Source of the DNA: Diphasiastrum complanatum
Taxonomy: Eukaryota; Streptophyta; Lycopodiopsida; Lycopodiales; Lycopodiaceae
Length of the DNA stretch: 64,000 bases
Direction of reading: 5' to 3'
NCBI GenBank assembly: GCA_029204225.1
Contig: CM055093.1
Span: 29,277,777-29,341,776, forward strand
The position numbers and the translations under genes were made by a program. How positions within the stretch are numbered: position 1 is the first letter of the stretch; the number at the start of each line of letters is the position of its first letter. Below are positions 43,763 through 53,821 of this stretch, in pieces. The notes under the pieces are model-generated. The model worked only from the letters and a program-made list of their open reading frames with translations. It searched no databases and was not told the origin of the DNA.

Positions 43763-46464
43763 TTATGAACGATTCAATTCTTCATATAATTTTTGAGCAA
43801 ACTCCAAGTTTTGCTGAGCTTCGATCAACAGCAAGTCTTCTTTTGATTTTGTGTAGCGGCCAATTGGTAAGTTGCCGAATTCTTCTAACTTAACCGGGAG
43901 CAATGTTCCATCTAACAGCTCCTGGGTTAACTTTGTATCTTCGTCTGAATCACTAGGAAGAGTGACTTCTTTATAGTAACGAGCTAAAAATCTAATAAAA
44001 GAGCTTTTAACATAAAGATTTTGAACAAAAAATAATGTCTTTGCCACGAAAGTACCAAACTGCCAAAATGAATATGTACAGAACTGCTTGTAGTGAAATG
44101 ACTTCCTTCTGTCTTGCAGATTGTGTCAAATTTTCACAAAATAATCTGCAAGATTTTGCTCCCAATCCACATAAAGACTGAATAACTCTGGATAAGCCAT
44201 ATTTACATCGATCAGAAGCCCGACATCGTCGAATTCGCCTAAATCCACAATTGCTTGAGGTTTGTACAGTTGAAATTGCGACTTTCGCTTCCAAAAATGT
44301 CGCTTATTATCTTTGGTCCGCAAAAATTGAAACTCTTTGATTTGCATATATTCTAGAGCATACATAGCCAAAGAGCCTATGTAAACTCTGCTGATCCGAA
44401 AGGCACGACCTGAAACTTACCCTAGATTATGCCCCAACAGAGACATCCTTTCTGCTCAATAGAGAGCTGGGCCCATAACCAGAGAAAGCCGTCCTTCTCC
44501 CAAGGTCGCTTCCAATCGTTGAAGGCGATGCCTACTGCGTCTGGTAGCATCACGTATTCCACACGCCATTGCAATTCAATATTAAATGCATGCGGACACC
44601 ATTTCCAGAAGTGTTCAGCAAATACACGGAATCTGTCAGCACATACCTTCGACTGATTTCGCTGTGTTCACTTTGGCTGAGTAGATACAGTTGCCAAGTC
44701 CCGAGTTTGCAACTCAGCAGCCAGCTTCTGATCATCCAATGGTTGCTTGAGATCTGACAGCTCCTGTTCGAGCTTGTCAATCTTCGCGACTGCCTCCAAG
44801 AATTCAGGATGATCTGAGGCTCTAGAACAAGATGGCACAACTTGAAGTTGCTGTGTGATGTTATCAATGCGAAGCAGGGCTTGAAAATATTTGTCATGAG
44901 AATCGAACCCGCTGCAAGATGGGGTGGCTTCACTTGAGAGCTCCTTCAGCTCAGCCAACTCTTCCTCGACAAGTGCCTTCGCATCCTCGAGCGGTTGTAA
45001 GAACTCGACTCGAAAATTTTTGAGCATCTGGTCTTGGAGCTGGTTCAGCTTTGTGAGGTCGACTATGACTAACCCTGCATTAGTGCTCACAGAAAGAGCA
45101 GCTTCTGTCTTTATTCGCATCATTTGCTCCTCCTGCAAATATTTCTGGAGAGCGACATTATGTTGATTCGCAGCCAAGAGTTGTTGTTTCAAAGAATCAT
45201 TTTGAGTCTGAAAATTATCAGACTTAGCCTGAATCACCTTATTTGTCTGCTTCAAAGAATCAACTTCCTTAATTAGAGTCTAAAGCTGTTTTTCGAGAGA
45301 ACGATTTTGTTCAATCAACTTCATGTTGTCTGATTCGAGCAAATCGATCTTCTCGTAGGACTCCTTGAGAGAGTCTAGAGATTTCCTCTCTGAGTTGATA
45401 AGCTCCATGGTGAGTTGTCGGTGGTACTTATCCAACTCGTACACTTCAGCCACTAAATTCTTGGCTTTTTTGGTCATGGATCGAAACCACTGGGGCTGGT
45501 TGTCTGGTTCGTCTTCATCTTCAATAGGAGCCCCAGTATCGCCTTCTATAGTTGTTCGTCCTTTGTCTGATGTGTCGGACTGGGTTGCATCATCATCAGT
45601 TGTGGATGCACTCTGCTGCTTCTGAGATGTGGAAGTAGATGCGAGCTTTGAAGAATCAGCAGCAGCAACAGCACCATCCATTGCCCCAGTTGGAACTATA
45701 TCTGGTTGGGATGGTGCAGCATCAATCTCCATAGCACTGAGAGCTGCCACTTCGACTGCTAGTGCAGCATCTGGTGCAACCGGAATAGAAATAGATAGGA
45801 TGCTGGAAAGATCAATTGGCTTGGGAGCCAATATCCTTCCCGTCAGCATTGTTTTCTCCTGCTCGGTCAAAATGTCAAAATTGGCACACAGTCGAGAAAC
45901 ATGTGCTCCAACGCAAGAAAACTTCTGATGCTTAATCCATCGCAAAAAGCCCCTGTAGGTAATAACGCCAAAGCAAACTGGATTACCACCGAGTGCGTCC
46001 AATATGTTACCAAAATTTTGAACTGAAATTGTGGCATCCGCATCCGTCAAAAATATTGCTTAGTTCGCGTATTTACAGAACAATTTAAATGTTGTGTCGC
46101 GGATCATTGAAATTTTGTACCCCTTCGTGGGTATGAAACAATTGTTCAAAAAGTGGGCTGCTTCATCCACTAAGTCTTTGTTCATTGAAACTAGTTTCCC
46201 ATCCAATGATAGTCCGAGGGTTGTGCAGAACAAGTCTTCAGTAATGGTGAAAAATTGGCCTCGCACGTGAAATTTGAAGTCCACCTCAGAAATTGAGTGG
46301 ATGGAGTTCACAAATTCCATGCTAACATCAGAGAGAATGATGGAGGGGTCCACTTTCAGATTACCCAACCTGCATTGATCCAAATAAGACTGGATGGATG
46401 CCAGGCGGATTCCTGCGCGTGCTTTCCAGATGATGGTAGAGCTAGAGCTTGATCCGGAAGCCAT
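43763..46464 (-). pseudogene. Accessory protein of about 900 residues: plant transposon-like domain plus coiled coil
   Basis: From ATG 46464 (MASGSSSSSTIIWKARAGIR) one frame runs to about 44400, broken only by TAA at 46060-46062, TAG at 45280-45282, TGA at 44668-44670 and a TAG near 44425. A shift then leads to a C-terminal part ending at 43763. Residues about 1-220 (IQSYLDQCRLGNL, FKFHVRGQFFTITEDLFCTT, LGLSLDGKL, FKLFCKYAN, GVITYRGFLRWIKHQKFSCV) look like the 'putative plant transposon protein' N-terminal domain. An acidic Ser/Thr/Asp linker follows, then a long coiled coil (about 45450-44690; LDSLKESYEKIDLLESDNMK, LQDQMLKNF). The C-terminal part has an aromatic-rich block (FRVFAEHFWKWCPHAF, WKRPWEKDGFLWLWAQL) and an acidic tail. 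It lies 3' of pol, the place of accessory or env-like frames, but has no signal peptide or membrane segment. Function unknown. Confidence 0.7.
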
Positions 46465-46881
46465 TGGTCGAATGTTTGACGATAGCTCCGTAGATCGCAA
46501 TAGTTCGTAAAAGAGTGTGTTGATCGCAAAGAGAATGAGCGCAGGAAAGCATAAACTTGCAGGCCGAAAGTGTAAGGAAGAAAATGGAAAATAATTCAGA
46601 TATGCAGTAGCGGTGTGGAAGGGATGATGACATGACATGGTGACATGACATCTATCACTTCCATTTATGGAGGACGTGCATGGCTCAGTGTTTGAAACTA
46701 TAATTTGACAGATCGATCTTTTATGACGGAAGACCGTTTGTGAAAAAAACAAAAAAATTAATATATTTATTTTGATATGTGAGCGTACACATGTGTTAAA
46801 AATGATGATCACGTGGCCATCATCTTTAATGGAGGAATACAGAAAGTAGGTCGAGAGATTCTCAAAAATATGCTAGAAATA

Positions 46882-47075
46882 TTCTAGAAAGTTTCGCGAA
46901 ACTTTCTCGCAGAATCCTAAAAAAAATGATATAGAAACCCTTCGAAAATTTCTCGAAAATTTTAGCAACATACTAGAAAATTTCTCGAAAAATTGGAGAA
47001 AATGCTAGAAAAGATTCTAGAAAAATTCTCGAAAACGATTTACGAAAATTTGATTAACAAATTTAGTTTCGCGAA
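46882..47075. promoter_or_regulatory. Cluster of heat-shock-element-like TTCNNGAA motifs
   Basis: Seven palindromic TTCNNGAA units in 194 bp: TTCTAGAA 46882 and 47015; TTCGCGAA 46893 and 47068; TTCTCGAA 46950, 46982 and 47026. Paired nGAAn units are the core of heat-shock elements bound by HSF trimers. The best local run is TTCTAGAAAGTTTCGCGAAA at 46882-46901, though spacing between pairs is 3 rather than 2. The cluster lies 420-610 bp upstream of the accessory ORF's ATG, so it could be a promoter. It may equally be a minisatellite of low-complexity AGAAAATTCTC units. Confidence 0.45.
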
Positions 47076-47950
47076 AAATTCTCAAAAATACTTTAAAAAT
47101 TATATTGAAAGATTGAGAGAAGTCAAGACCGGATAGATAAATAATAATATCAGAATATAGTGAATTTGTAGATGAAATCTCGAATAAATGTTCGTCTGGA
47201 AAATCATCATTAATAGGTTCTTCAATTTTTCCCGTGCTGAGTCGTGAAAGATAATAAGCATTTGTATGATATTTTCCTTGACGAAACTCTACTTGATAAG
47301 TGAATTCCTGCAAAAATAGAACCCATCGAGAAATTCGTCCTGATAGATCTGGTTTATTTACAAGATACTTAAGAGCATAGTGATCAACATGAAAAATAAA
47401 TACATATCCCAGCAAATAATGCCGAAATTTCTTAACTGTGAAAATCATGCCAAGTGCTTCCCTTTCTATAGCCGAATAATTCTTCTCTGATGCACTAAGC
47501 TATCGACTCGCATAGTAAATGGGATGATCTTTCTTCTGGTTGTCCTTCTGGCTTAGACAGACGCCAATAGCAAATGCAGAAACATCCACATAACTATGAA
47601 ATAAAATAGCCCAGTTGGGTGGTCTCAAAATAGGAGCATTGATCAATCTTTGCTTAAGGTCTTCGAATGCTTTCTGCTTTTCATTCGTCCACAAGTATTC
47701 CACTTGTTTCTTCAGTAGATGTGTAAGAGAGGCAACAATAGATGCATGAATTTGAATAAATCTCCGATAATAGCCGACATGTCCTAAGAAAGCTCTTAGT
47801 TCACGTAAATTGGTTGGTATCTGGAGATTCTTTATAAGCTCGACTTTATCTTTGTCGACTTCTATTCCTCTGTTAGATATTCTGTGTCCAAGTAATATCC
47901 CTTCTTTCATACCGAAAAAACATTTCTATGGATGAAGAGATAAACAAGTA
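47017..47950 (-). pseudogene. Gypsy RT C-terminus and RNase H
   Basis: The reading starts right at the copia insertion (TCLSLHP, stop, KCFFGMKEGILLGHRISNRG). It covers the RT thumb and connection (VELIKNLQIPTNLRELRAFL, GHVGYYRRFIQIHASI), then RNase H (HSYVDVSAFAIGVCLSQKDN, HPIYYASR, stop, then ALGMIFTVKKFRHYLLGYVF, HVDHYALKYLVNKPDLSGRI). The RNase H ending YYLSRLSTGKIEEPINDDFP is typical of plant gypsy elements. There are two in-frame stops at 47500-47502 and near 47925. Downstream, integrase is not recognisable; low-complexity DNA begins instead. Confidence 0.88.
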
Positions 47951-47955
47951 TCTCG
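47951..47955. other. Target-site duplication, left (TCTCG)
   Basis: TCTCG directly left of the left LTR; repeated at 53817-53821. Confidence 0.93.
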
Positions 47956-48608
47956 TGTGAAAAACTCAGATCCAAAAGATGCTAAAGTTTCATAAAGATC
48001 TTGGCCATGGAAGTTATGCACATCTAGATTGAAAAAATGATAGAAATTGTGATGTTAAGCATACTAAACATCAACTAAACATCAAAATCTGATCATAAGC
48101 TTCCACAAACAGAAACTTGCTGTCCCTGTCCGTACTTCAGAGCCTACAACCTGCATTTCACACGTGTGAAGCCATAGCAACAAAGAAATCACAATTCTAG
48201 TGGCTAGAATGCAAGATATGAACAAAAAAGTGAGAGAGAAGAAGATGGACCTTCAAAGAGCATAACATTCATTCAATAGAATGAAAATGAGATGTGTACA
48301 TACTCGTGGAGATGGCTATTTATAGCAGCCATAGTGCCTCTTGGCCACTTGTCTTATGATAGGCTAAAATTGGGGTCCAATAGGATTCACCCATATACCT
48401 AGAAATTTGGTCAAATAGGAATGCACCAAATTATGAGCCAATAGAAGAGCTCCACACTCGACCTCCTCTAATTAATGTGACCTCAAAAGTAGTGTACACA
48501 TACTTTGGGCCTCTACATACATGTATGAACCTATCTCTAACTTTTATTTGGCCATAGGCCTACAAAATCTCAAGTTAGGAAAATACTACTAGTTGACAAT
48601 TTTTCACA
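47956..48608 (-). repeat. 3' LTR of intact copia
   Basis: TGTGAAAAACTC to TTTTTCACA on the plus strand; the end repeats TGTGAAAAA/TTTTTCACA form 9-bp inverted termini. It includes the palindrome TTCACACGTGTGAA at 48157-48170 and TATAAATA (minus strand) at 48317-48324. Confidence 0.97.
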
Positions 48609-51600
48609 CTCCCTCTTCAACTAGTTTTAGCATAGATTTAGAAAGTACACCAAGACTTGTTCTATGCTTGAAAAATAAGTCCTTTCCCAATGCTTTGGTA
48701 AAGATATCAGCCACACATTCCTTTGATGGGACATGTTCAAGCTTGATCTCTTTTGCCAACACTTGTTCTCTCACAAAATGGTAAGCCACCTCGATATGTT
48801 TGCTCCTTGCATGGAAAACCGGATTGCTTGCTAGACTTTGGGCTGAAAGGTTGTCACAAAAGATGATTGGACTCTCTGAAAAATCCAGCAAATGAAGCTC
48901 CATAATCATCCTCTTGATCCACACCATCTCCTTTGTGCATGATGTCAAAGCTTTGTACTCGGCCTCACTAGAAGAAAGTGATATAGTTGCTTGTTTCTTC
49001 GACATCCATGAGATAGCTCCATCACCTATGAAAATAGCATGTGCATTTATGGATTTTCTATCCATAAGGTCTCCTGCAAAATCTGAATCTGAAAAACCAA
49101 ATAAGTTAGGTGATGAGCCTCTATAAACAATGCCAAAATCTTTTGTTCCCGAGATGTATCTCAAGATCCTCTTTCCTAGTTTCCAATGTTCTATGCTAGG
49201 ATCTTGCATGAATTGGCTTAATCTACCAACACAATAAGATAAATCAGGTCTTGTGATGGTTAGATATATAAGAGAACCTATTAGCTTCCTATAGAGAGTA
49301 ATGTCCTCGAAGGATCTTTCATTACCTCTTATAGTTAGCTTTACATGTGATTCCATAGGTGTATCAATAGGATTTGCATCTACCATATGAAATCTATTGA
49401 GAATAGAAATAGCATACTTCTCTTGTGAAATAAAAGTGATTTGAGAAGTTCTAATTACTTCTATTCCTAAGATATAGCTCAAAAGACCAAGATCATGCAC
49501 TTCAAATTCCTTTTTTAGTGCTTTCTTGATATCTCCTATATCTTCCTTGTTCCCTCCACTTAAAATAATGTCATCCACATAAATTAGAAGGATTGTAACA
49601 TCATTAGCACTAATTCTAAAGTAAAGTGAATGATCATACTCACTCATAGTGAAGTTTTGAGAAAGTAGAAAAGAGTTAAGCCTAGCATACCAACTCCTTG
49701 GTGCTTGCTTAAGACCATACAAACTTTTTTGTAGAAAACACACATGATTAGGCTTGCTATGAGAAACATAGCTCTCGGGTTGCTCCATGTAGACTTCCTC
49801 TTCAAGATCACCATTCAAGAAAGCATTAGAAATGTCTAATTGCCAAAGATCCCATCCATAAAGAGTTGCAAGGGAAATGATTACTCTTATGCTCACCATC
49901 TTTGCCACGGGTGCAAAGGTTTCCTCATAGTCAATGCCATGCTCTTGAGCATAACCTTTAGCCACCAACCTTGCCTTCAACTTGTTGATAGATCCATCTT
50001 GATTTGTCTTTACCTTGAAGATCCATTTGCATCCAATTGCACTTTTGCCCTTTGGAAGCTCCACCAATCTCCATGTGTTGTTCTTCATAAGTGCTTCAAA
50101 CTCAAGATCCATTGCTTGGATCCATTCCTCTTCTTGCCTTGCTTCATCTACACATGAAGGTACATCAAAAGAAGTTAGGAAAGCATAGTTGGATCCATCC
50201 ACCACTTGCTTACCTTTGCCATCATAAGTGAGCCTTGAGGGTTTCACTTTATGCCTTGGAGTTCTCCTTGGAATTTGACTTGAAGAGGCTTCTTCAACAT
50301 CCACATCCAATGTGTCATCAACTCCATTGTCATCAAGCACATTAGTTGCAACAACACCATCATCACTTGAAACAACTTTTGGAATGTTACCTTCATCAAA
50401 AATGACATCCCTACTTGTGAACACTTTCTTGATTGAAGGAACATAAATCCTATATGCTTTGCTTACTTCACTATAACCAACAAAAATGCCCTTTCTTGAA
50501 GATGGATCCTCCTTAGTTCTATCATCAAGAGTAATGTTGAAGTAGCAAATGCATCCAAAAGTTCTTAGAAACTTGACATTAGGCTTCGTACCAAACAAAG
50601 CTTCAAAAGGGGTTTTTCCTTCCAATACAACACTTGGCCATCTATTGCATAGGAAATTTGCACACAACAAAGCATCACTCCAAAAAGGTTTAGGAAGATT
50701 AGCATTCAATCTCATTGCCTTTGCACTCTCACACAAGGTTCTATTCTTCCTCTCGGCCACTCCATTTTGTTGTGGTGTTCTTGGACATGTGTACTCCCTC
50801 TTGATCCCATGCTCATCGCAAAAGGCTTTGAATTTGTTAGAAATGTATTCACCACCATTGTCGCTCCTCAAGCATTTGATTTTGGTTGTAAATTGAGTCT
50901 CAATAGCAACTTTGAACTTGACAAACACATCAAACACCTCATCCTTGCTCTTTAGTAGATAAACCCAACAAAATCTACTAAAATCATCAATGAAAGTTAC
51001 ATACATCTTAGCACCTCCATTGCTAATTGTAGTAACACCATGAATATCCGAATGCAAGAGAGAAAAAGGCATCTTAGATCTAGATATAGATCTAGTATAT
51101 GGCAATCTATGTGATTTAGACAAAGCACATTCTTCACAAACATGATTCAAGCAAGTAAGAGACTTGGGAAGTCCCCTTACTACCTCCTTTTTGGCTATTA
51201 CCTCCAAGGCCTTGTAGTTGAGATGTCCCATCCTTTTATGCCATACCTCTTGAATTGACATTTGTTCATTTGCCATGCATCCAACTTGGTTAGCAACAAC
51301 ACATGCATCAAGCTTGAACAATTTCCCTTGCCTTTTCCCTTTTGCAATGATACTACACCCCTTTTTGATCAAGCAAGCATCACCATCAAACTCAACTTTG
51401 AATCCTTTGTCAAGCATTTGGCTTACACTAAGTAAGTTCTTGGTAATGGATGGAATGAGCAAAACATCTTTCAATTCTATATTCCTATTTGTAGAAAGTG
51501 AAATAGGAATTGTGCCAATCCCCTTGATTGCACACTCACCATCATTTGCGGTATAGATTACCTTCCTATCACCATCAAATGCCATTAAAGATGAAAAATA

Positions 51601-52554
51601 CTCTTTATGATATGTCATATGAGAAGTGGCTCCACTATCAATCCACCAAGGATCAATGTCTCCATGATTAGCCAACAAGCAAGATGACATAACAAAAGCA
51701 TCATTTGAAAGAAGCTCATCCCCACCCTCATCAATAGTTAGATTGGTTTGCTTTTCCCCTTGATCCCTCTTTTTCTTAAAACAATCACTAGCAAAATGCC
51801 CTTTGACTCCACAATAGAAACATTTTAGCTTAGATCTATCCTTCTTTTTGCCAAAAGTAGAGTGCTCACCTTGGTCTTGCCCTTTAGACCAATTGCTTTT
51901 ACCTTTGCCCTTGAACTTGCCTTTAGAGAACATTGCCTCCTCTTCTCCTCCTTGAGATGTAGAAGATGCTCCCACTCTTGCTTGCAACTTGAATTCTTCA
52001 GCCAACAAGACCTCTTGCAAGTCTCCAACACTTGGTAAACATTTTTGGATAGCATAACTTTGAACAAGATTAGCATGATCATCCAACAAGCCATTGAGAA
52101 TCACTTGAACAAGCTCCTCATTATTTATGCCATCATTAATGCATGCTAACTCATCATTCAATGCTTTAACTCTCAAAACAAAAGCATGTCCATTCTCACT
52201 CTTCTTTTGCATACAAGAAAAGATTTGCCTTCTTAAAGTCAACACTCTAGAAGTAGACTTGGATTCATAAACCTTCTTCAAGGCTTCCCAAGCTTCACTA
52301 GATGATGTGCACTTACCAACCTCTTTGATAAGCTCATTTGTCACATTCATCTTGATCATGTGAAGGGCTTTCTTTGCCCTCTTGTCATACCTCAATTGTT
52401 CTTGAGGTGCCAAAGGTCTCTCCTCCACACCTACAACAATATCCATCAACTCATTCATCTCAAGCAAAGACTCCATCCTTACTTTCCAAGTAGAATAGTT
52501 GAGGGAGGTAAGCCTATCATTGCTTTCCAACATGTAGCCTCCATTTGTAGCCAT
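48604..52554 (-). CDS. Copia gag-pol polyprotein, 1316 aa, intact
   Basis: One frame encodes all retrotransposition functions. Gag spans residues 1-290 (UBN2 type; opening MATNGGYMLESNDRLTSLNY), with zinc knuckle C245-C248-H253-C258. Protease DSGAT has its catalytic Asp at 306. GAG-pre-integrase HHCC zinc ligands are H439, H444, C473 and C476. The integrase DD35E triad is D503, D565 and E601, with QQNGVAERKNR. RT has D907 in QLDISNAF and the active site YVDD at 992-995. RNase H has its first Asp near 1156, E1197 in SSSEAEYKAL and D1234 in FCDNLSAQ. Length is typical for copia. ATG 52554 starts the group's gag opening, 600 bp from the PBS. The last codons (EEGV, stop) run through the PPT into the LTR. 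No stop, shift or missing catalytic residue was seen. Gag and pol share one frame, so their ratio must be set after translation or by RNA processing. Confidence 0.97.
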   Translation of the reverse strand: MATNGGYMLESNDRLTSLNYSTWKVRMESLLEMNELMDIVVGVEERPLAPQEQLRYDKRAKKALHMIKMNVTNELIKEVGKCTSSSEAWEALKKVYESKSTSRVLTLRRQIFSCMQKKSENGHAFVLRVKALNDELACINDGINNEELVQVILNGLLDDHANLVQSYAIQKCLPSVGDLQEVLLAEEFKLQARVGASSTSQGGEEEAMFSKGKFKGKGKSNWSKGQDQGEHSTFGKKKDRSKLKCFYCGVKGHFASDCFKKKRDQGEKQTNLTIDEGGDELLSNDAFVMSSCLLANHGDIDPWWIDSGATSHMTYHKEYFSSLMAFDGDRKVIYTANDGECAIKGIGTIPISLSTNRNIELKDVLLIPSITKNLLSVSQMLDKGFKVEFDGDACLIKKGCSIIAKGKRQGKLFKLDACVVANQVGCMANEQMSIQEVWHKRMGHLNYKALEVIAKKEVVRGLPKSLTCLNHVCEECALSKSHRLPYTRSISRSKMPFSLLHSDIHGVTTISNGGAKMYVTFIDDFSRFCWVYLLKSKDEVFDVFVKFKVAIETQFTTKIKCLRSDNGGEYISNKFKAFCDEHGIKREYTCPRTPQQNGVAERKNRTLCESAKAMRLNANLPKPFWSDALLCANFLCNRWPSVVLEGKTPFEALFGTKPNVKFLRTFGCICYFNITLDDRTKEDPSSRKGIFVGYSEVSKAYRIYVPSIKKVFTSRDVIFDEGNIPKVVSSDDGVVATNVLDDNGVDDTLDVDVEEASSSQIPRRTPRHKVKPSRLTYDGKGKQVVDGSNYAFLTSFDVPSCVDEARQEEEWIQAMDLEFEALMKNNTWRLVELPKGKSAIGCKWIFKVKTNQDGSINKLKARLVAKGYAQEHGIDYEETFAPVAKMVSIRVIISLATLYGWDLWQLDISNAFLNGDLEEEVYMEQPESYVSHSKPNHVCFLQKSLYGLKQAPRSWYARLNSFLLSQNFTMSEYDHSLYFRISANDVTILLIYVDDIILSGGNKEDIGDIKKALKKEFEVHDLGLLSYILGIEVIRTSQITFISQEKYAISILNRFHMVDANPIDTPMESHVKLTIRGNERSFEDITLYRKLIGSLIYLTITRPDLSYCVGRLSQFMQDPSIEHWKLGKRILRYISGTKDFGIVYRGSSPNLFGFSDSDFAGDLMDRKSINAHAIFIGDGAISWMSKKQATISLSSSEAEYKALTSCTKEMVWIKRMIMELHLLDFSESPIIFCDNLSAQSLASNPVFHARSKHIEVAYHFVREQVLAKEIKLEHVPSKECVADIFTKALGKDLFFKHRTSLGVLSKSMLKLVEEGV
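48609..48618 (-). other. Polypurine tract of intact copia
   Basis: The minus strand reads GAAGAGGGAG, ending at the LTR start. It overlaps the last codons of pol. Confidence 0.9.
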
Positions 52555-53151
52555 GTTGCAATGATTGATCTCTGATCTTTGACCTGTTCCAATGCACTAA
52601 GCACTCTCTTGAATCAACAAATGAAACACAAGAAGAAATCACAAAGATTTGGAACCTAAAACCTTACTTTTTCTCTCTTTTCCTCACTTTTTCCTTAATT
52701 TTAGCCACTAGTTTTATGATTTCTTGATCAAACCAAGACCAAACCTCAATATACTTGCTTTTCCCTCACTCCTAAGATTGAAATACACTCTTGAATCATT
52801 CAGCAAACTGAAAATCAGAGGGTTACATCAATTTTGAAGTTTTTGACATGAAGAAGCAAGAAATTGAATAAAAAAACTATATGCTAGAATGGAAAACTAA
52901 TAGGATCTTGTTGGATCTTGCATCTCCCTCTTTCCAAAACAATTTTTGTCTCCTTATTCTGATAAGTACAGAGGGAATTCGCCCTACTTCAATTGAAATG
53001 CATACAAATGATGTTTTGATCACAAAGATCCAATTTCTACACATAAATCAACAAGATTTTTAGCTAGAAACTTGATTGGAATGCTACAAAAGCAAACTCG
53101 CCCACAAATCTCTTCTAAATCTGGCAAAACCTGCACATTTGGCCGCCTAAT
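52555..53151 (-). other. Untranslated leader of intact copia
   Basis: About 600 bp between PBS and gag, with no other frame of note. It probably holds the packaging and dimerisation signals, which cannot be identified by eye. Confidence 0.6.
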
Positions 53152-53163
53152 GCTCTGATACCA
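53152..53163 (-). other. Primer-binding site of intact copia
   Basis: The minus strand TGGTATCAGAGC begins at the base next to the LTR and matches initiator-Met tRNA. Confidence 0.96.
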
Positions 53164-53364
53164 TGTGAAAAACTCAGATCCAAAAGATGCTAAAGTTTCA
53201 TAAAGATCTTGGCCATGGAAGTTATGCACATCTAGATTGAAAAAATGATAGAAATTGTGATGTTAAGCATACTAAACATCAACTAAACATCAAAATCTGA
53301 TCATAAGCTTCCACAAACAGAAACTTGCTGTCCCTGTCCGTACTTCAGAGCCTACAACCTGCAT

Positions 53365-53378
53365 TTCACACGTGTGAA
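53365..53378. promoter_or_regulatory. TTCACACGTGTGAA palindrome (G-box core)
   Basis: A perfect 14-bp palindrome with CACGTG centre, the core recognised by plant bZIP and bHLH factors. It is shared with the other copia copies of the group. Confidence 0.6.
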
Positions 53379-53524
53379 GCCATAGCAACAAAGAAATCAC
53401 AATTCTAGTGGCTAGAATGCAAGATATGAACAAAAAAGTGAGAGAGAAGAAGATGGACCTTCAAAGAGCATAACATTCATTCAATAGAATGAAAATGAGA
53501 TGTGTACATACTCGTGGAGATGGC

Positions 53525-53532
53525 TATTTATA
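53525..53532 (-). promoter_or_regulatory. TATA box of intact copia LTR
   Basis: TATAAATA on the minus strand. Transcription would start about 30 bases further left (about 53495), giving a U3 of about 320 bp. The G-box palindrome would then lie in the transcribed part, about 120-130 bp downstream of the start. Confidence 0.75.
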
Positions 53533-53816
53533 GCAGCCATAGTGCCTCTTGGCCACTTGTCTTATGATAGGCTAAAATTGGGGTCCAATAGGATTCACCC
53601 ATATACCTAGAAATTTGGTCAAATAGGAATGCACCAAATTATGAGCCAATAGAAGAGCTCCACACTCGACCTCCTCTAATTAATGTGACCTCAAAAGTAG
53701 TGTACACATACTTTGGGCCTCTACATACATGTATGAACCTATCTCTAACTTTTATTTGGCCATAGGCCTACAAAATCTCAAGTTAGGAAAATACTACTAG
53801 TTGACAATTTTTCACA

Positions 53817-53821
53817 TCTCG
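53817..53821. other. Target-site duplication, right (TCTCG)
   Basis: Matches 47951-47955. Confidence 0.93.

Larger units (their letters stand above)
47956..53816 (-). mobile_element. Full-length intact Ty1/copia retrotransposon (copy 3)
   Basis: 5861 bp flanked by TCTCG. The two 653-bp LTRs (47956-48608, 53164-53816) read as identical by eye. It has a PBS, a single uninterrupted gag-pol frame, a polypurine tract and a TATA box in place. It is inserted into the RT of a gypsy element, in the same orientation as that host element. Zero visible LTR divergence implies very recent insertion, so it may be transpositionally competent. Confidence 0.97.
53164..53816 (-). repeat. 5' LTR of intact copia
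   Basis: Same 653-bp sequence as the other LTR. It holds the promoter: TATAAATA at 53525-53532 and a perfect 14-bp palindrome TTCACACGTGTGAA at 53365-53378. Confidence 0.97.

Noticed and set aside
48593-52575. Several plus-strand frames across the intact copia
   Set aside because: Antisense shadows of the 1316-codon polyprotein.
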